The notes beneath the pieces are model-generated. The model searched no databases and was not told the DNA's origin. It saw nothing but the letters and a program-made list of their open reading frames with translations. A stretch of 64,000 nt of DNA from Odoribacter laneus YIT 12061 (lineage in GTDB: Bacteria > Bacteroidota > Bacteroidia > Bacteroidales > Marinifilaceae): assembly GCF_000243215.1 (NCBI RefSeq), contig NZ_JH594596.1, positions 457,872 to 521,871 on the forward strand. Direction: 5' to 3'. Both the position numbers and the translations under genes were made by a program. This document shows positions 18,590-27,669 of this stretch, piece by piece (positions within the stretch are counted from its first letter, which is position 1; every line of letters begins with the position of its first letter).

Positions 18590-20773
18590 ATGAAAAGGTG
18601 TCTGGTTTGGCTATTTTTATGTATATTTTTGTGCCCCTCCGGGATGGCAGAGCGGAAAAAGGTCGGATTGGTGTTGAGTGGCGGTGGTGCCAAGGGAATT
18701 GCTCACATCGGGGTGATCGAGGTGCTGGAAAAGGCGGGGATACCTGTGGATTATGTCGTCGGGACCAGCATGGGATCGATTGTGGGAGGATTGTATGCGA
18801 TCGGGTATGATATACAAGTGTTGGATAGCATGGTGCGCAATCAGAACTGGTCTTTTCTATTGAGTGATAAAGTCTATCGGGACAATTTGTCTTTCCCCGA
18901 AAAAGAAATGACGGAAAAATATATTCTTTCATTCCCTTTCGGCCGGGGGAAGGAGAATCGTATGCCTGCGGGTTTTGTGAGCGGTCAGAATGTATATCAT
19001 CTGTTTTCTGATTTGACAGTAGGATATCATGATTCTTTAAATTTTGAGGAGTTGCCTATTCCTTTTGCTTGTGTTGCTGCTAATATTATAGATGGGAAGG
19101 AAGTCGTTTTAAAACAAGGAGATTTGGTGCAAGCTATGCGGGCCAGTATGGCTATTCCCGGGGTTTTTACGCCGGTGCATCTGGATAGCCTGATTTTGGT
19201 AGACGGAGGGATTGTAAATAATTTCCCTGTGGATGTTGCCAAGGCAATGGGGGCGGATATTATCATCGGAGTGGATGTACAGTCCGATCTGAAAAAGGCC
19301 GAGCAGTTGAATTCGTTACCGGGAGTGATGGGACAGTTGATTCATTTGCTCTGTATGAATAAATTTGAGGAAAATCTGAAATTGACGGATTTGTATATTA
19401 AACCGGACCTCAATGAATATTCGGCAGCTAGTTTTAATCAGGAAGCTATCGATACGATGATTTACCGGGGAAAGCAAGCCGCTGAAGCCCAGTGGGAGCA
19501 ATTGATCGCCTTAAAAGAGCGGATCGGTGTGGAGGAGGAACTCACAAAAACGAGGGAAAAAAAGGTTTTTGCGGATACTTTTTTTGTACGCCGGATTTAT
19601 TTGAAGGGAGTTTCCAAAGATGAAGAGAAATGGCTGAGGCGTACGATCCGTTTGAAGGAGAATGGTCCCATCACGAAGGAAGAGATTCACCGGGCTATTG
19701 CTTCCCTATATGGAACAAAATCTTTTGCCAATGTCAGTTATCGATTGCTGGGAGGACCGGAATACGATTTGGAATTGAATTTGAAGGAAAATGACAGAAG
19801 TATTATTAATCTGGGCTTTCGTTTTGATTCGGAGGAAATGGCAGCTATTCTGTTAAATCTGAAGTTGAATTACCGGCCTTTAAAGGGTTTCCGTTCCGGT
19901 TTTACAGCCCGTTTGAGCAAGAATCCGTTTGTCCGTTTGGACTATTCTCTGGAGAATCCTTTGATCCGGAAACTCAATTTGAGTTATATGTTCAAATACA
20001 ACGATTTTAATATTTATGACAGAGGGGATAAAATCAACGCTGTTACTTATCGTTATCATCTGGGGGAACTGAGTTTAACGGACATTTATTTACGGAATTT
20101 TAAGTTCCAGGTTGGATTGCGCTACGAGTATTTTGATTATGATCCTTTTCTTTTTAAAGACGACAATCAGACGATACATGTAAAATCGGAAGGTTTTATC
20201 AGCTATTATGCCGTGGCAGAAGTGGAAACTTTCGACCGGCGCTATTATCCTTCCCGCGGTTTATCTTTTTCCGCCGCCTATTCGGTATATACGGATAATT
20301 TTACTCAATATAACGGGCAACTCCCTTTTTCTGCTTTAAGTGCCAATTTTACCGGAGTGATTCCGATAACAAACCGTTTTAAAATGCTGCCTTCCGTATA
20401 TGGACGGGTACTGATCGGAAAGAATGTCCCTTACCCTTATCTGAATTATATGGGAGGTCAGGTTTTCGGTCGTTATATGCAACAGCAGTTGCCTTTTGAG
20501 GGGATTAGCCGGGTGGAAGTATTCGAGAATTCGCTGCTGGTGGCCCGCCTGCATTTACGGCAACGCATGGGTAGCCGGCATTATCTGTCTTTTATCGGAA
20601 ATTATGCTTTGCAGGACGATAATTTTTTCGATATTTTGGGAAATCGGGGTATTTGGGGAGGAAGCGTCGGATATTCCTACGATACCGCCCTGGGACCTAT
20701 TGATCTTATCTTTCATATGTCTGATTGGACTAAAAAACTAGGCTTCTACTTTAATCTGGGCTTCTGTTTTTAA
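18590..20773 (+). CDS. Patatin-like phospholipase fused to a BamA/TamA-like outer membrane barrel
   Basis: A 727-residue exported protein that combines a lipase with its own outer membrane anchor. A signal peptide (about 20 residues) precedes the patatin domain with its oxyanion-hole motif GGGAKG (31-36), the nucleophile in GTSMGS (S60) and the catalytic Asp in DGG (D205). A POTRA-like domain follows (about residues 325-410, containing VFADTFFVRRIYLKGV), then a C-terminal 16-strand-type barrel ending in Phe. This architecture is known from patatin-BamA fusions widespread in Bacteroidota and resembles the type Vd secretion logic of PlpD. All catalytic residues are intact. The start at 18590 is chosen because it begins the signal peptide; a longer frame adds 12 residues. 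It appears monocistronic, 170 nt after the efflux operon. Confidence 0.92.
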   Translation: MKRCLVWLFLCIFLCPSGMAERKKVGLVLSGGGAKGIAHIGVIEVLEKAGIPVDYVVGTSMGSIVGGLYAIGYDIQVLDSMVRNQNWSFLLSDKVYRDNLSFPEKEMTEKYILSFPFGRGKENRMPAGFVSGQNVYHLFSDLTVGYHDSLNFEELPIPFACVAANIIDGKEVVLKQGDLVQAMRASMAIPGVFTPVHLDSLILVDGGIVNNFPVDVAKAMGADIIIGVDVQSDLKKAEQLNSLPGVMGQLIHLLCMNKFEENLKLTDLYIKPDLNEYSAASFNQEAIDTMIYRGKQAAEAQWEQLIALKERIGVEEELTKTREKKVFADTFFVRRIYLKGVSKDEEKWLRRTIRLKENGPITKEEIHRAIASLYGTKSFANVSYRLLGGPEYDLELNLKENDRSIINLGFRFDSEEMAAILLNLKLNYRPLKGFRSGFTARLSKNPFVRLDYSLENPLIRKLNLSYMFKYNDFNIYDRGDKINAVTYRYHLGELSLTDIYLRNFKFQVGLRYEYFDYDPFLFKDDNQTIHVKSEGFISYYAVAEVETFDRRYYPSRGLSFSAAYSVYTDNFTQYNGQLPFSALSANFTGVIPITNRFKMLPSVYGRVLIGKNVPYPYLNYMGGQVFGRYMQQQLPFEGISRVEVFENSLLVARLHLRQRMGSRHYLSFIGNYALQDDNFFDILGNRGIWGGSVGYSYDTALGPIDLIFHMSDWTKKLGFYFNLGFCF

Positions 20774-21469
20774 AATTTAGAAGATTCGAGAACAGTTAAA
20801 ATCTGAAATGGGAAAAATGATGAATGGCACTTCATGCCGCGTTCAGGCTCATCTCCGATGCGCTGATGAAGGGAATTAATATTCCCGGTATATTCTTTCG
20901 TTACAACCGAAAGTTCGTTCACCAGTTTTCCAAAGAAGCTTTCATCCTTTTCCCATTTAAATTTTTGCCCTTTTCCGCATTCAGTCCTTTCCCTTTTTTG
21001 GGAAAAATACGCTTTTTTTTACCCCTGAAATTTGGCAAAAAAAGGCCAAAAATGGCCTTGTTCAAATTTTTTTTTTAATGGGTATTGATTATCAATGTCT
21101 TGAAAATAGCTTGTTCAAATTTTTTTTTGGCCAAGTATTGGATTTTTCGAAATTTATGCTATAATTTTATTAACAGAAAACCTGAAAACATAAAATGGCA
21201 AATAAGAGTTTCATATACAAGAGAAAAAAGATGAATTTTTGAAGTCCGTTTTTTTGATCTGTTTATTTTTCCCATCCCGGGTAGGGAAAATAACAAAATA
21301 GAATTCGGGGATATATAAATCTATTTAATTGATTATTAGTGTTTTATTGAACGATGAGGAATCGTATAGGGGGATTTGTGTGCCTATTGGTAACCTAAAA
21401 GGTTTGAAAATACACCTTATCATCATTAACCATTTGAATTGTTAAACATTTAACATAAATAGACAGCGT
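20774..21469. other. Long intergenic leader before the type II-like operon
   Basis: These 696 bp hold no convincing gene; the best frame (20824-21078) is low-complexity Phe/Lys. The stretch is AT-rich with long T-tracts, a direct repeat (21057-21076 and 21110-21128) and a hairpin near 21266-21293 (TTTCCC/GGGAAA arms). It must contain the promoter of the secretion operon, but no clean -7/-33 pair is visible. Confidence 0.55.
21057..21128. repeat. Direct repeat with poly-T tracts
   Basis: The segment CTTGTTCAAATTTTTTTTT occurs at about 21057-21075 and again at 21110-21128, 53 bp apart (five helical turns). It lies 340 bp upstream of the pseudopilin gene and could be a regulator-binding pair, or simply a slippage product of T-rich DNA. 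Confidence 0.5.
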
Positions 21470-21880
21470 ATGAAAAAAAGAGTGAAGACAAGCGTAAAGG
21501 CGTTTTCGTTGCCGGAATTATTGGTAGTATTGGTGATCATCGGAATTTTGGTGTTGATTGCCTTACCGAACTTGATGCCTTTGATCTCGCGGGCCAAAAG
21601 TACAGAGGCCCAACAACAGTTAGTGTTTCTCCACACCCTGGAAAAAAGTCATTTTTATATGCATTCCCGGTATTCGGTTTCTTTGGAAGAATTGGGGTTT
21701 GAACAACAGAAACTGGTGACGGAAGGGGGAAATGCCAATTATCAGATTAGCATTACGGAAGCGAATGAAAAGGGATTTAGGGCAACGGCAACGGCTGTGG
21801 TTGATTTTGATGGGGATGGAATTTTCAATGTGTGGGAAATCAATCAGGATAAAGAATTGAGGGAAATAACCAAAGATTAG
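21470..21880 (+). CDS. Major pseudopilin (GspG / type IV pilin-like)
   Basis: First gene of the type II secretion-like operon. The 136-residue prepilin has a short basic leader and processing site KA|FSLPEL (cut after A11). Mature Glu at +5 is followed by a hydrophobic helix (about 17-35) that would form the filament core. The C-terminal globular part ends with DFDGDG (D112, D114, D116) and VWEI, a Ca-binding-like loop typical of many pilins and reminiscent of the Ca site of GspG. The -1 residue is Ala rather than the usual Gly. The prepilin peptidase gene follows after 3 nt. GspG versus generic type IV pilin cannot be decided from sequence alone. Confidence 0.88.
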   Translation: MKKRVKTSVKAFSLPELLVVLVIIGILVLIALPNLMPLISRAKSTEAQQQLVFLHTLEKSHFYMHSRYSVSLEELGFEQQKLVTEGGNANYQISITEANEKGFRATATAVVDFDGDGIFNVWEINQDKELREITKD

Positions 21881-21883
21881 CCT

Positions 21884-22336
21884 ATGGAATTTCTCCTTTT
21901 CATTCCTTTAGTCCGCCTGATTCGATCGGATTTTAGGAAAAGGCGGGTGAAAATAACAGATTTGTTGTTATTCGGGTGTTTACAGCTTTTTGTTTCCTGG
22001 TGGGGAGTGGGTTGGAAGGAATTGGTTTTTCGTTTGAAAGGGAATGGGTGGGTGTTTCTGTTTATGGTAACCGGAGTGGTTTTATATGTTTTTATACGCT
22101 ATGGACAAGGAAGACGGGTGATGAGACGGCTGGGGGGAATCGGGGACGGCTGGTTTTGTCTGATGTTGGCTCCTGCTTTTACCCTAAGGACATATGTATA
22201 TTTTCTGATACTGGCTTTTCTGCTGACGTTTTGTGGTTGGGAAATATATAGGCGGGTAAGCGGGCGGCGGGTGACCATTCCTTTAGTGAGTGGGATGGGT
22301 GTAATGTATATGGTATTTCTGACGATTCGTTTTTAG
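21884..22336 (+). CDS. Minimal prepilin peptidase (A24 family, GspO/PilD-like)
   Basis: A 150-residue polytopic membrane protein, poorly conserved but with the two catalytic aspartates expected of an A24 aspartyl peptidase. One is D16 in RSDFRKRRVK, at the cytoplasmic end of helix 1; the other is D88 in GGIGD, the GxGD motif. This spacing and the lack of an N-terminal cysteine-rich methyltransferase domain resemble archaeal FlaK and TadV/CpaA-type enzymes. It would cleave the four Lys-Ala prepilins of this operon on the cytoplasmic side of the inner membrane. It probably does not N-methylate them. It sits 3 nt after the pseudopilin gene and 4 nt before the ATPase gene. Confidence 0.78.
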   Translation: MEFLLFIPLVRLIRSDFRKRRVKITDLLLFGCLQLFVSWWGVGWKELVFRLKGNGWVFLFMVTGVVLYVFIRYGQGRRVMRRLGGIGDGWFCLMLAPAFTLRTYVYFLILAFLLTFCGWEIYRRVSGRRVTIPLVSGMGVMYMVFLTIRF

Positions 22337-22340
22337 GATT

Positions 22341-23759
22341 ATGGATGAACTAAGGATTCCTGCCGAGATTATCGGTTTTTTCACTCCGGAAGAGGCCCGG
22401 AATTATGGATTGCTGCCTTTTGAGAAGCGGGAGAAAGAGCTTTGTTGTTATGGAGAAGAAGGGCGGGATTATGGGGATGCTTTGCAGGAAATTGAAATTA
22501 TCCGGGGTATAAAGGTTCGGATAGACCCTCTCGAACAGGGAGAGTTCAGGCGATGGATGAGGCAGTATTATCGGGATGGGACCGGCGGTTTTGCAAGGAA
22601 GACACAAACGGCGGTGTCTGCCGGAGAAGAACGGGATTTTTTGAGTCGTCTGATAGAGGAAGCTTACCGGACGTATGCGAGTGATATTCATTTTGAAGCC
22701 TATGAGGAACGGTGTAGGGTACGTTTCCGGATAGATGGCCGTTTGCTGGAAAGGTATGTGATCGAGAAAGAAAATTATGCTGCTCTGGTCAATCAGATTA
22801 AGATTCTGGCGAATTTGGATATATCCGAAAAGCGTTTGCCTCAGGACGGTCGTATTTTTTTCCACCGGGGCGATTGTAAATTCGACGTACGGGTGTCCTG
22901 TTTGCCGGCCATACATGGAGAAAAAATCGTGTTGCGGCTGCTTACCCGGCATGCAGAATTACTGGAATTGGGAAATCTGGGGTTCAGTGAGCGACAGTTA
23001 AACGATTACCGTCAGGCGGTGGCTAAGCCGCATGGTTTAGTGTTGATCAGCGGTCCGACGGGTTCGGGGAAAAGTACAACCTTGTATGCTACTTTACGTT
23101 TGCTGAACCGGGAAGACAATAATATACTGACGATTGAGGATCCCGTCGAGTATACCTTGGAGGGAGTTAATCAGCTACAGTTGAAAGAAGAAATCGGTTT
23201 GACATTCGGAAGTGCTTTGCGGACTTTTTTGCGTCAGGATCCGGATATTATCATGTTGGGGGAAATTCGGGATACGGAGACAGCTCATATGGCTGTCAGG
23301 AGTTCGCTGACGGGGCATCTGATATTTTCCACTATACATACCAATAGTGCCTGGGGATGTGTAGCCCGCCTGGCAGATATGGGATTGCATCCTTACTTGA
23401 TTGCTGATACCTTGTTGTTGTGTATGGCTCAACGTCTGGTAAGAGTTTTATGTCCGCATTGTAAGAGAGAAATAGAAGAAGGGGATAGTTGCAGTGTCCC
23501 TTGGGGAGAACCTGTTCGCTTTTTCCGGGCCGAGGGTTGTGAAGCCTGTTATTATACAGGGTATAGTGGACGGAAAGCGATTTATGAAGTGATCCCTATC
23601 GATGCGCGTTTGGCGGCGGCTGTCCGAAACCAAGAAGCGGATGTAAGTGCTTTGTTGAAAGAGAGAGGCATACAGACTTTGCGGGAGACAGCTTTGGAAT
23701 TGTTGCGGGAAGGCCTTACTTCCCCAGAAGAGATATTGCCTTTATTAAATGAATCCTGA
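22341..23759 (+). CDS. Type II secretion / type IV pilus assembly ATPase (GspE/PilB family)
   Basis: Hexameric cytoplasmic ATPase that powers pseudopilus assembly. The 472-residue protein has a short N1/N2-like region, then the conserved motor: an ASDIHFE motif, Walker A GPTGSGKST (about 236-244), the Asp box TIEDPVEY, Walker B with LRQDPDIIMLGEIRD (about 296-310) and the His box STIHTN. Near the C-terminus is the tetracysteine zinc element (CPHC about 371, CEAC about 401) found in GspE/PilB but not in the PilT retraction ATPase. No second ATPase gene is present, which fits secretion rather than twitching motility. The N-terminal domain is shorter than in Proteobacterial GspE. Confidence 0.95.
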   Translation: MDELRIPAEIIGFFTPEEARNYGLLPFEKREKELCCYGEEGRDYGDALQEIEIIRGIKVRIDPLEQGEFRRWMRQYYRDGTGGFARKTQTAVSAGEERDFLSRLIEEAYRTYASDIHFEAYEERCRVRFRIDGRLLERYVIEKENYAALVNQIKILANLDISEKRLPQDGRIFFHRGDCKFDVRVSCLPAIHGEKIVLRLLTRHAELLELGNLGFSERQLNDYRQAVAKPHGLVLISGPTGSGKSTTLYATLRLLNREDNNILTIEDPVEYTLEGVNQLQLKEEIGLTFGSALRTFLRQDPDIIMLGEIRDTETAHMAVRSSLTGHLIFSTIHTNSAWGCVARLADMGLHPYLIADTLLLCMAQRLVRVLCPHCKREIEEGDSCSVPWGEPVRFFRAEGCEACYYTGYSGRKAIYEVIPIDARLAAAVRNQEADVSALLKERGIQTLRETALELLREGLTSPEEILPLLNES

Positions 23760-23829
23760 ATAAGTCGATAGCTGTTTGCACCTGCAGAAGTATAGAAAGT
23801 GTGTGTACAGAAAATAAAATAATAAAAAT

Positions 23830-25716
23830 ATGAAATTGGCCTATATCGTCCTGTGTGTATTCTTATTGCCCTATTGTTTAAAGGCTGAGTCTGCCGATTC
23901 TCTTCGTCTTATGCGGACGAAGGAATTGAAGGCTGTTTTTGACAGCCTGGGAGTAGCAGATCCTGTTTATCTTCAGAAGACCGATCTTTCGGTGGGGAAT
24001 GTGCGGCTTTCGGAATTATTGCGGAGCATTGCTACTGTCAATCAGGTTAATTTGTGCGTTAAGACCACGCAGGATCCTTTGGTCGCCTGTAATTTTAGCC
24101 GGGCCAGGATAACCGATTTATTATATTTCCTATGCCGGGAATACGGGCTGGAAGCGGATATATGCGGGAATATCGTCACCTTGAGTTCTCCGCCACAGCC
24201 AGAGCCACTACTTCCGGAGCCTTTTGTCGGTTACGATTCGGTGCGTTCTGCCCTTTCTTTTGATTTTCGGGAGGTTCCTTTGGCAGATATTGCCCGTCGG
24301 ATTACGCGTCTATCGGGAATCAATGTTATTGTGCCTCAGTCGATGTATACGTTTAAGGTTTCTGCCTACCTGGAGAAGTTGCCTTTTCCGGAAGCTCTGG
24401 AAGCTTTGGCTTCTGCTAACGGCTTGGTGGTAAACAGAGGAGAGGGGGGAGTATGGGGATTTGAAGTCTCAGGGGAACAGGGAACGGCTTCGGCTACTTT
24501 GGGAACTGGATTTCGCAGGCGGTCGTTTCCGGCCGATCATTTGTCTATAGATAGCTTAAAGCGGGTGAGTGCGCGGATTACATCCGGGAAATTGGAAGAT
24601 ATTCTGGTTGAAACCTGCGAATTATTGGGAGAGGACTATTTCTTTGCTACTCCGGTCAAAGGACAAACCTCTGTCTATGTAAAGAATATCGACAGCCGGA
24701 CTTTTTTTGATGTCATTCTGGGAGGGACAGGGGTAAGTTGTGGAGAATACGAGGGCGTTTATGTATTTGGCAGTAGTGGGAAAGAGGGAGCAATGGTGAC
24801 GACCCGGGTAGTGCCTTTGCGCTATCGAGCAGCGGCGGCTTTACCGGATTTGATTCCGGAAGCTTTGAAAAAAGAGGTGCAGGTACAGCTTTTCCCGGAT
24901 TTGAATAGTTTGATTATCAGTGGCGAAAGCCGGAAAGTATCGGCCATCTGTCGTTTCTTGGAGACGATAGACAAACGGATTCCTTTGATTACCATCGATG
25001 TGATTATTGCCGACGTAACTAAAAGCACTATCCGGGAAGCCGGTATCGAAGCCGGATTGGGAAATGCTCCGGCCTCTACTAGCGGAACTCTTTCAGCGGG
25101 TATTGATATGAAACTGAATGCCGCTTCAATCAATCAATTGATCAATAGTTTCAACGGATTTGGTTCTGTCAATTTGGGAAGGGTAACACCGGATTTTTAT
25201 ATGAACCTGAAATTTTTGGAAGAATCCGGAGATATCGAATTGCGTTCTACTCCTAAGCTTTCCACTTTGAATGGACATGAAGCTACTTTAAAAAGTGGAG
25301 AAACGCGTTATTACAAAGAAGTGGCCAGCAACATTATCGGTACCCAAAATCCCATTCAGAGCGATTCCTATACCTGGAAAAGTATAGATGCGAATTTAAG
25401 TTTGCGGATCGTGCCTTATGTGGGGCAGGACAATCATATTACACTGGAAATAGAGATCGAGCAAAGTGAATTTACAGGCAAGGAGGAGAAAGATGCACCG
25501 CCTACGACGGCTACCCGGAGTTTTAAGTCGCTGATCCGGGTCAAAGACGGAGAAATGGTTCTGTTGGGAGGGATCGAACGAAACAGTCGCGATAGAAGTA
25601 GCCGGGGCTTGCCTTTTATCAGTCGGATTCCAGTTTTAAAGTGGCTGTTCGGATCAACCAAAAACAACAAGGTCAGCCAGAAACTGAATATTTTTATTAA
25701 GCCTGCTGTACTTTGA
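23830..25716 (+). CDS. Outer membrane secretin (GspD/PilQ family)
   Basis: Multimeric outer membrane channel of the system. The 628-residue protein has a signal peptide (ending CLKAES), an N0/STN-type domain (about 50-120), a second STN/N1-like domain (about 135-200), further N domains and the C-terminal secretin barrel from about residue 385. Secretin hallmarks: STPKLSTLNGHEA, the SFTGKEEK-type amphipathic insert, and the VKDGEMVLLGGI and SRIPVLKWLFG segments near the end. There is no long S-domain tail, so a dedicated GspS pilotin may be absent or replaced by the lipoprotein at 27292. It is separated by 70 nt from gspE. Confidence 0.94.
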   Translation: MKLAYIVLCVFLLPYCLKAESADSLRLMRTKELKAVFDSLGVADPVYLQKTDLSVGNVRLSELLRSIATVNQVNLCVKTTQDPLVACNFSRARITDLLYFLCREYGLEADICGNIVTLSSPPQPEPLLPEPFVGYDSVRSALSFDFREVPLADIARRITRLSGINVIVPQSMYTFKVSAYLEKLPFPEALEALASANGLVVNRGEGGVWGFEVSGEQGTASATLGTGFRRRSFPADHLSIDSLKRVSARITSGKLEDILVETCELLGEDYFFATPVKGQTSVYVKNIDSRTFFDVILGGTGVSCGEYEGVYVFGSSGKEGAMVTTRVVPLRYRAAAALPDLIPEALKKEVQVQLFPDLNSLIISGESRKVSAICRFLETIDKRIPLITIDVIIADVTKSTIREAGIEAGLGNAPASTSGTLSAGIDMKLNAASINQLINSFNGFGSVNLGRVTPDFYMNLKFLEESGDIELRSTPKLSTLNGHEATLKSGETRYYKEVASNIIGTQNPIQSDSYTWKSIDANLSLRIVPYVGQDNHITLEIEIEQSEFTGKEEKDAPPTTATRSFKSLIRVKDGEMVLLGGIERNSRDRSSRGLPFISRIPVLKWLFGSTKNNKVSQKLNIFIKPAVL

Positions 25717-25773
25717 GCAGTTTGAAAAAATAGAAGCAAAGAAATCCTTAAAGTGCAATAATTGTGATTCGAG

Positions 25774-26772
25774 ATGAGATTACCTGAAATGTTGACTGGA
25801 AAGATACAGATCGTCTGGGTATGGACCGGACCGGACGAGTGTTTCCGGACTATTTTATTTATCCGGAAGAAAGGATACTATATGCCTGTAGCAACGGAGC
25901 GAATCCGGGCAGATTTGCCGTTGTTTGTTTTGGTAAGCGGGGAAGGGATACTGACCAAGGAATACCGGACGGGTGAAGAAGGCATAGGACGTATTACCGA
26001 AAATCCGGATTTGTGGTATGAACGGGAAAAGTTGGAGGGGGACCGCCTCCTCCTGAGGTTTATGAGGAGGGAGAAACTGGATTGGTTTTTACAGGCACAA
26101 ATAGGGGTACAGGTAGACGGTCTCCGTTTTTTTGAAGGAAAGGAGGCTGATTTCCTTTCTTCGGCCCCTGTGTTTTCAGCTTTTGTGGAAGCTTTGTTGG
26201 AACAGGAATTCGGTCTGAAGCGGTTGTTGCAACCGGATGAAGGAGGAGTACGACTGGTGAACCGTATATTCCGGCGTTTGCGATTGCCTGTTTTGGGAAT
26301 TTGGCTGGGAATCTTGTTGCTGAATTTTGGAGCTACTTCCTGGTTGGAGGAGCGTAGCCAAGAGCAGCAACGTTTATGGGCTGAACAGCAACGTTTACAA
26401 AAAGGGAGAAGTCGGGAAAATGAAAGGATCCGAGAGTTGACGGCAAAAATCAGGGAAAGGGAAATTGTAGGCTGTGCCTTGCTGCTCGACCGACTGGCTC
26501 ATTGTGTACCAGAAGCTGTCAGTTTATCTGCTTTGACCTTGGCTCCTCTTACAGAAAAAGTGAAGAGCGGAAAACTGCCTCAAACGGATTCAGGCATTGT
26601 CTTACTGGAAGGAGAAACCCTTCAGCCGGTGCAAATCAATCGATTTTGTGAACGGCTGGCGGCGGAGTCTTTTTGTAAGGAAGTGAGGCTTACCGGGATG
26701 AAGCAGATAAAAGAAAGTAAAAATTATCGCTTTGAGATAGAAGTTGAATTGAAAAGAAGAGAAAATGGATAA
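25774..26772 (+). CDS. GspL-like inner membrane protein (PilM-PilN-like fusion)
   Basis: A 332-residue bitopic protein. The first ~165 residues are soluble and predicted cytoplasmic, in the place of the degenerate actin-like domain of GspL/PilM but much reduced and without visible nucleotide motifs. A single transmembrane helix (about 172-191, LGIWLGILLLNFGAT) is followed by a Gln/Arg-rich coiled coil (about 195-235) and a small alpha/beta domain ending FEIEVELKRR, as in PilN/GspL ferredoxin-like domains. Its position between secretin and the GspM-like gene, and its 8-nt overlap with the latter, support the assignment, which is otherwise structural inference. Confidence 0.68.
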   Translation: MRLPEMLTGKIQIVWVWTGPDECFRTILFIRKKGYYMPVATERIRADLPLFVLVSGEGILTKEYRTGEEGIGRITENPDLWYEREKLEGDRLLLRFMRREKLDWFLQAQIGVQVDGLRFFEGKEADFLSSAPVFSAFVEALLEQEFGLKRLLQPDEGGVRLVNRIFRRLRLPVLGIWLGILLLNFGATSWLEERSQEQQRLWAEQQRLQKGRSRENERIRELTAKIREREIVGCALLLDRLAHCVPEAVSLSALTLAPLTEKVKSGKLPQTDSGIVLLEGETLQPVQINRFCERLAAESFCKEVRLTGMKQIKESKNYRFEIEVELKRRENG

Positions 26773-27265
26773 AAAGTATACCGCTATAGGGAAACTAGGG
26801 GCATTAATTTTTGTCGTACCCGTGGTGGTGTGGGGCTTCAGTTTACGAAAGACGGTGGATTTATGGCATAATTATGTTTCTGTACGAGAGAGACTGGAAC
26901 AGATGCAAGTAGAGGAGTGGGGGCAACGATCCCCGGACTTTTCCGATACCTGCCGCGAGTTGTTGTTACCGGATGGACGTTTGCTGGAAAAAATGGCCAC
27001 TGATTTCCGGAAAGAGAAAGTTGTGGTCGTTGGATTTACACCTTTCCTTTCGCAGGAGGAAAGCGGATTTACTTTGCATACAGGGGAACTTTTGCTGTCG
27101 GGAGGATATATTTCTTTGGTCCGGTCGGTGTATGAGCTGGAAAAACGGTTTTCTGCCGTGAAAATTATCTCAGCTGATTTTCGGTTGTACCGGGAAAATC
27201 GCAATGCTCCTTTGCAGCTGCGGGCGAATTTAACTGTCATGCAATGGGGTAAAAAGGATAAATAG
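26765..27265 (+). CDS. GspM/PilO-like inner membrane protein
   Basis: A 166-residue bitopic protein: short cytoplasmic N-terminus, one transmembrane helix (about 8-27), a coiled coil (LEQMQVEEW region) and a periplasmic ferredoxin-like domain with a final strand pattern LRANLTVMQW. That plan is the one shared by GspM and PilO, which pair with GspL/PilN. The start overlaps the GspL-like gene by 8 nt, suggesting translational coupling. Sequence identity to known families is low, so the call rests on topology and gene order. Confidence 0.66.
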   Translation: MDKKYTAIGKLGALIFVVPVVVWGFSLRKTVDLWHNYVSVRERLEQMQVEEWGQRSPDFSDTCRELLLPDGRLLEKMATDFRKEKVVVVGFTPFLSQEESGFTLHTGELLLSGGYISLVRSVYELEKRFSAVKIISADFRLYRENRNAPLQLRANLTVMQWGKKDK

Positions 27266-27291
27266 AGAATAAGGTTTGAAAAAATAGAGAG

Positions 27292-27669
27292 ATGAAAAAG
27301 AAATGCTTGTTGTTAATTTGCCTGGGGATTTGGGCCTGCGAGGATATTTTTGAAAAAGATATCCGTCACAAACAAGTGGACGTACTAGCGCCTCCTTCCG
27401 GTTTGGAGACTACTCGTACCACTCTCACCTTTGTATGGAATCCTCTGAAAGGCGCTTCGGATTATCGTTTGATCGTCGTATCGCCTGCTTTTAAATGGAT
27501 AGAGAGTTATCTGCTCGATACAGTAGTAGAAACCTGTCGTTTTACGTTGGATTTACCGGAAGGCGAATATGAATGGACTGTCAGAGGACTTAATTCTGCC
27601 TATGAATCCCGGGATACGATTTCATTTTTCCGGGTTATCTCTCCGGAGGAAGGAGGGACAGAGCCGTGA
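27292..27669 (+). CDS. Small lipoprotein with an Fn3-like fold, possible pilotin or scaffold
   Basis: A 125-residue lipoprotein: signal peptide with lipobox IWAC (Cys16) and acidic residues at +2/+3, which in Bacteroidota can direct lipoproteins to the surface. The rest is one beta-sandwich-like module with PPSGLETTRTTLTFVWNP, GASDYRLIVVSP and EGEYEWTVRGLN, patterns typical of fibronectin type III-like repeats. No such gene exists in the core GspC-M set. Its place between the M- and C-like genes suggests it assists the secretin (pilotin-like) or docks substrate. This role is inference. The stop overlaps the GTG start of the next gene. Confidence 0.7.
   Translation: MKKKCLLLICLGIWACEDIFEKDIRHKQVDVLAPPSGLETTRTTLTFVWNPLKGASDYRLIVVSPAFKWIESYLLDTVVETCRFTLDLPEGEYEWTVRGLNSAYESRDTISFFRVISPEEGGTEP

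Noticed and set aside
20824-21078. 84-codon open frame in the leader of the secretion operon
   Set aside because: Low-complexity Phe/Lys/Pro sequence generated by T- and A-rich DNA, no ribosome-binding site and no recognisable domain.
22350-22952. 200-codon open frame on the minus strand inside gspE
   Set aside because: It lies wholly antisense to a strongly conserved ATPase gene and its translation looks like no protein family.
22341-23759. Interpretation of the ATPase locus as twitching type IV pili
   Set aside because: Only one ATPase with the GspE/PilB zinc element is present, no PilT gene, and the full set of minor pseudopilins plus GspC/L/M-like genes fits secretion better.
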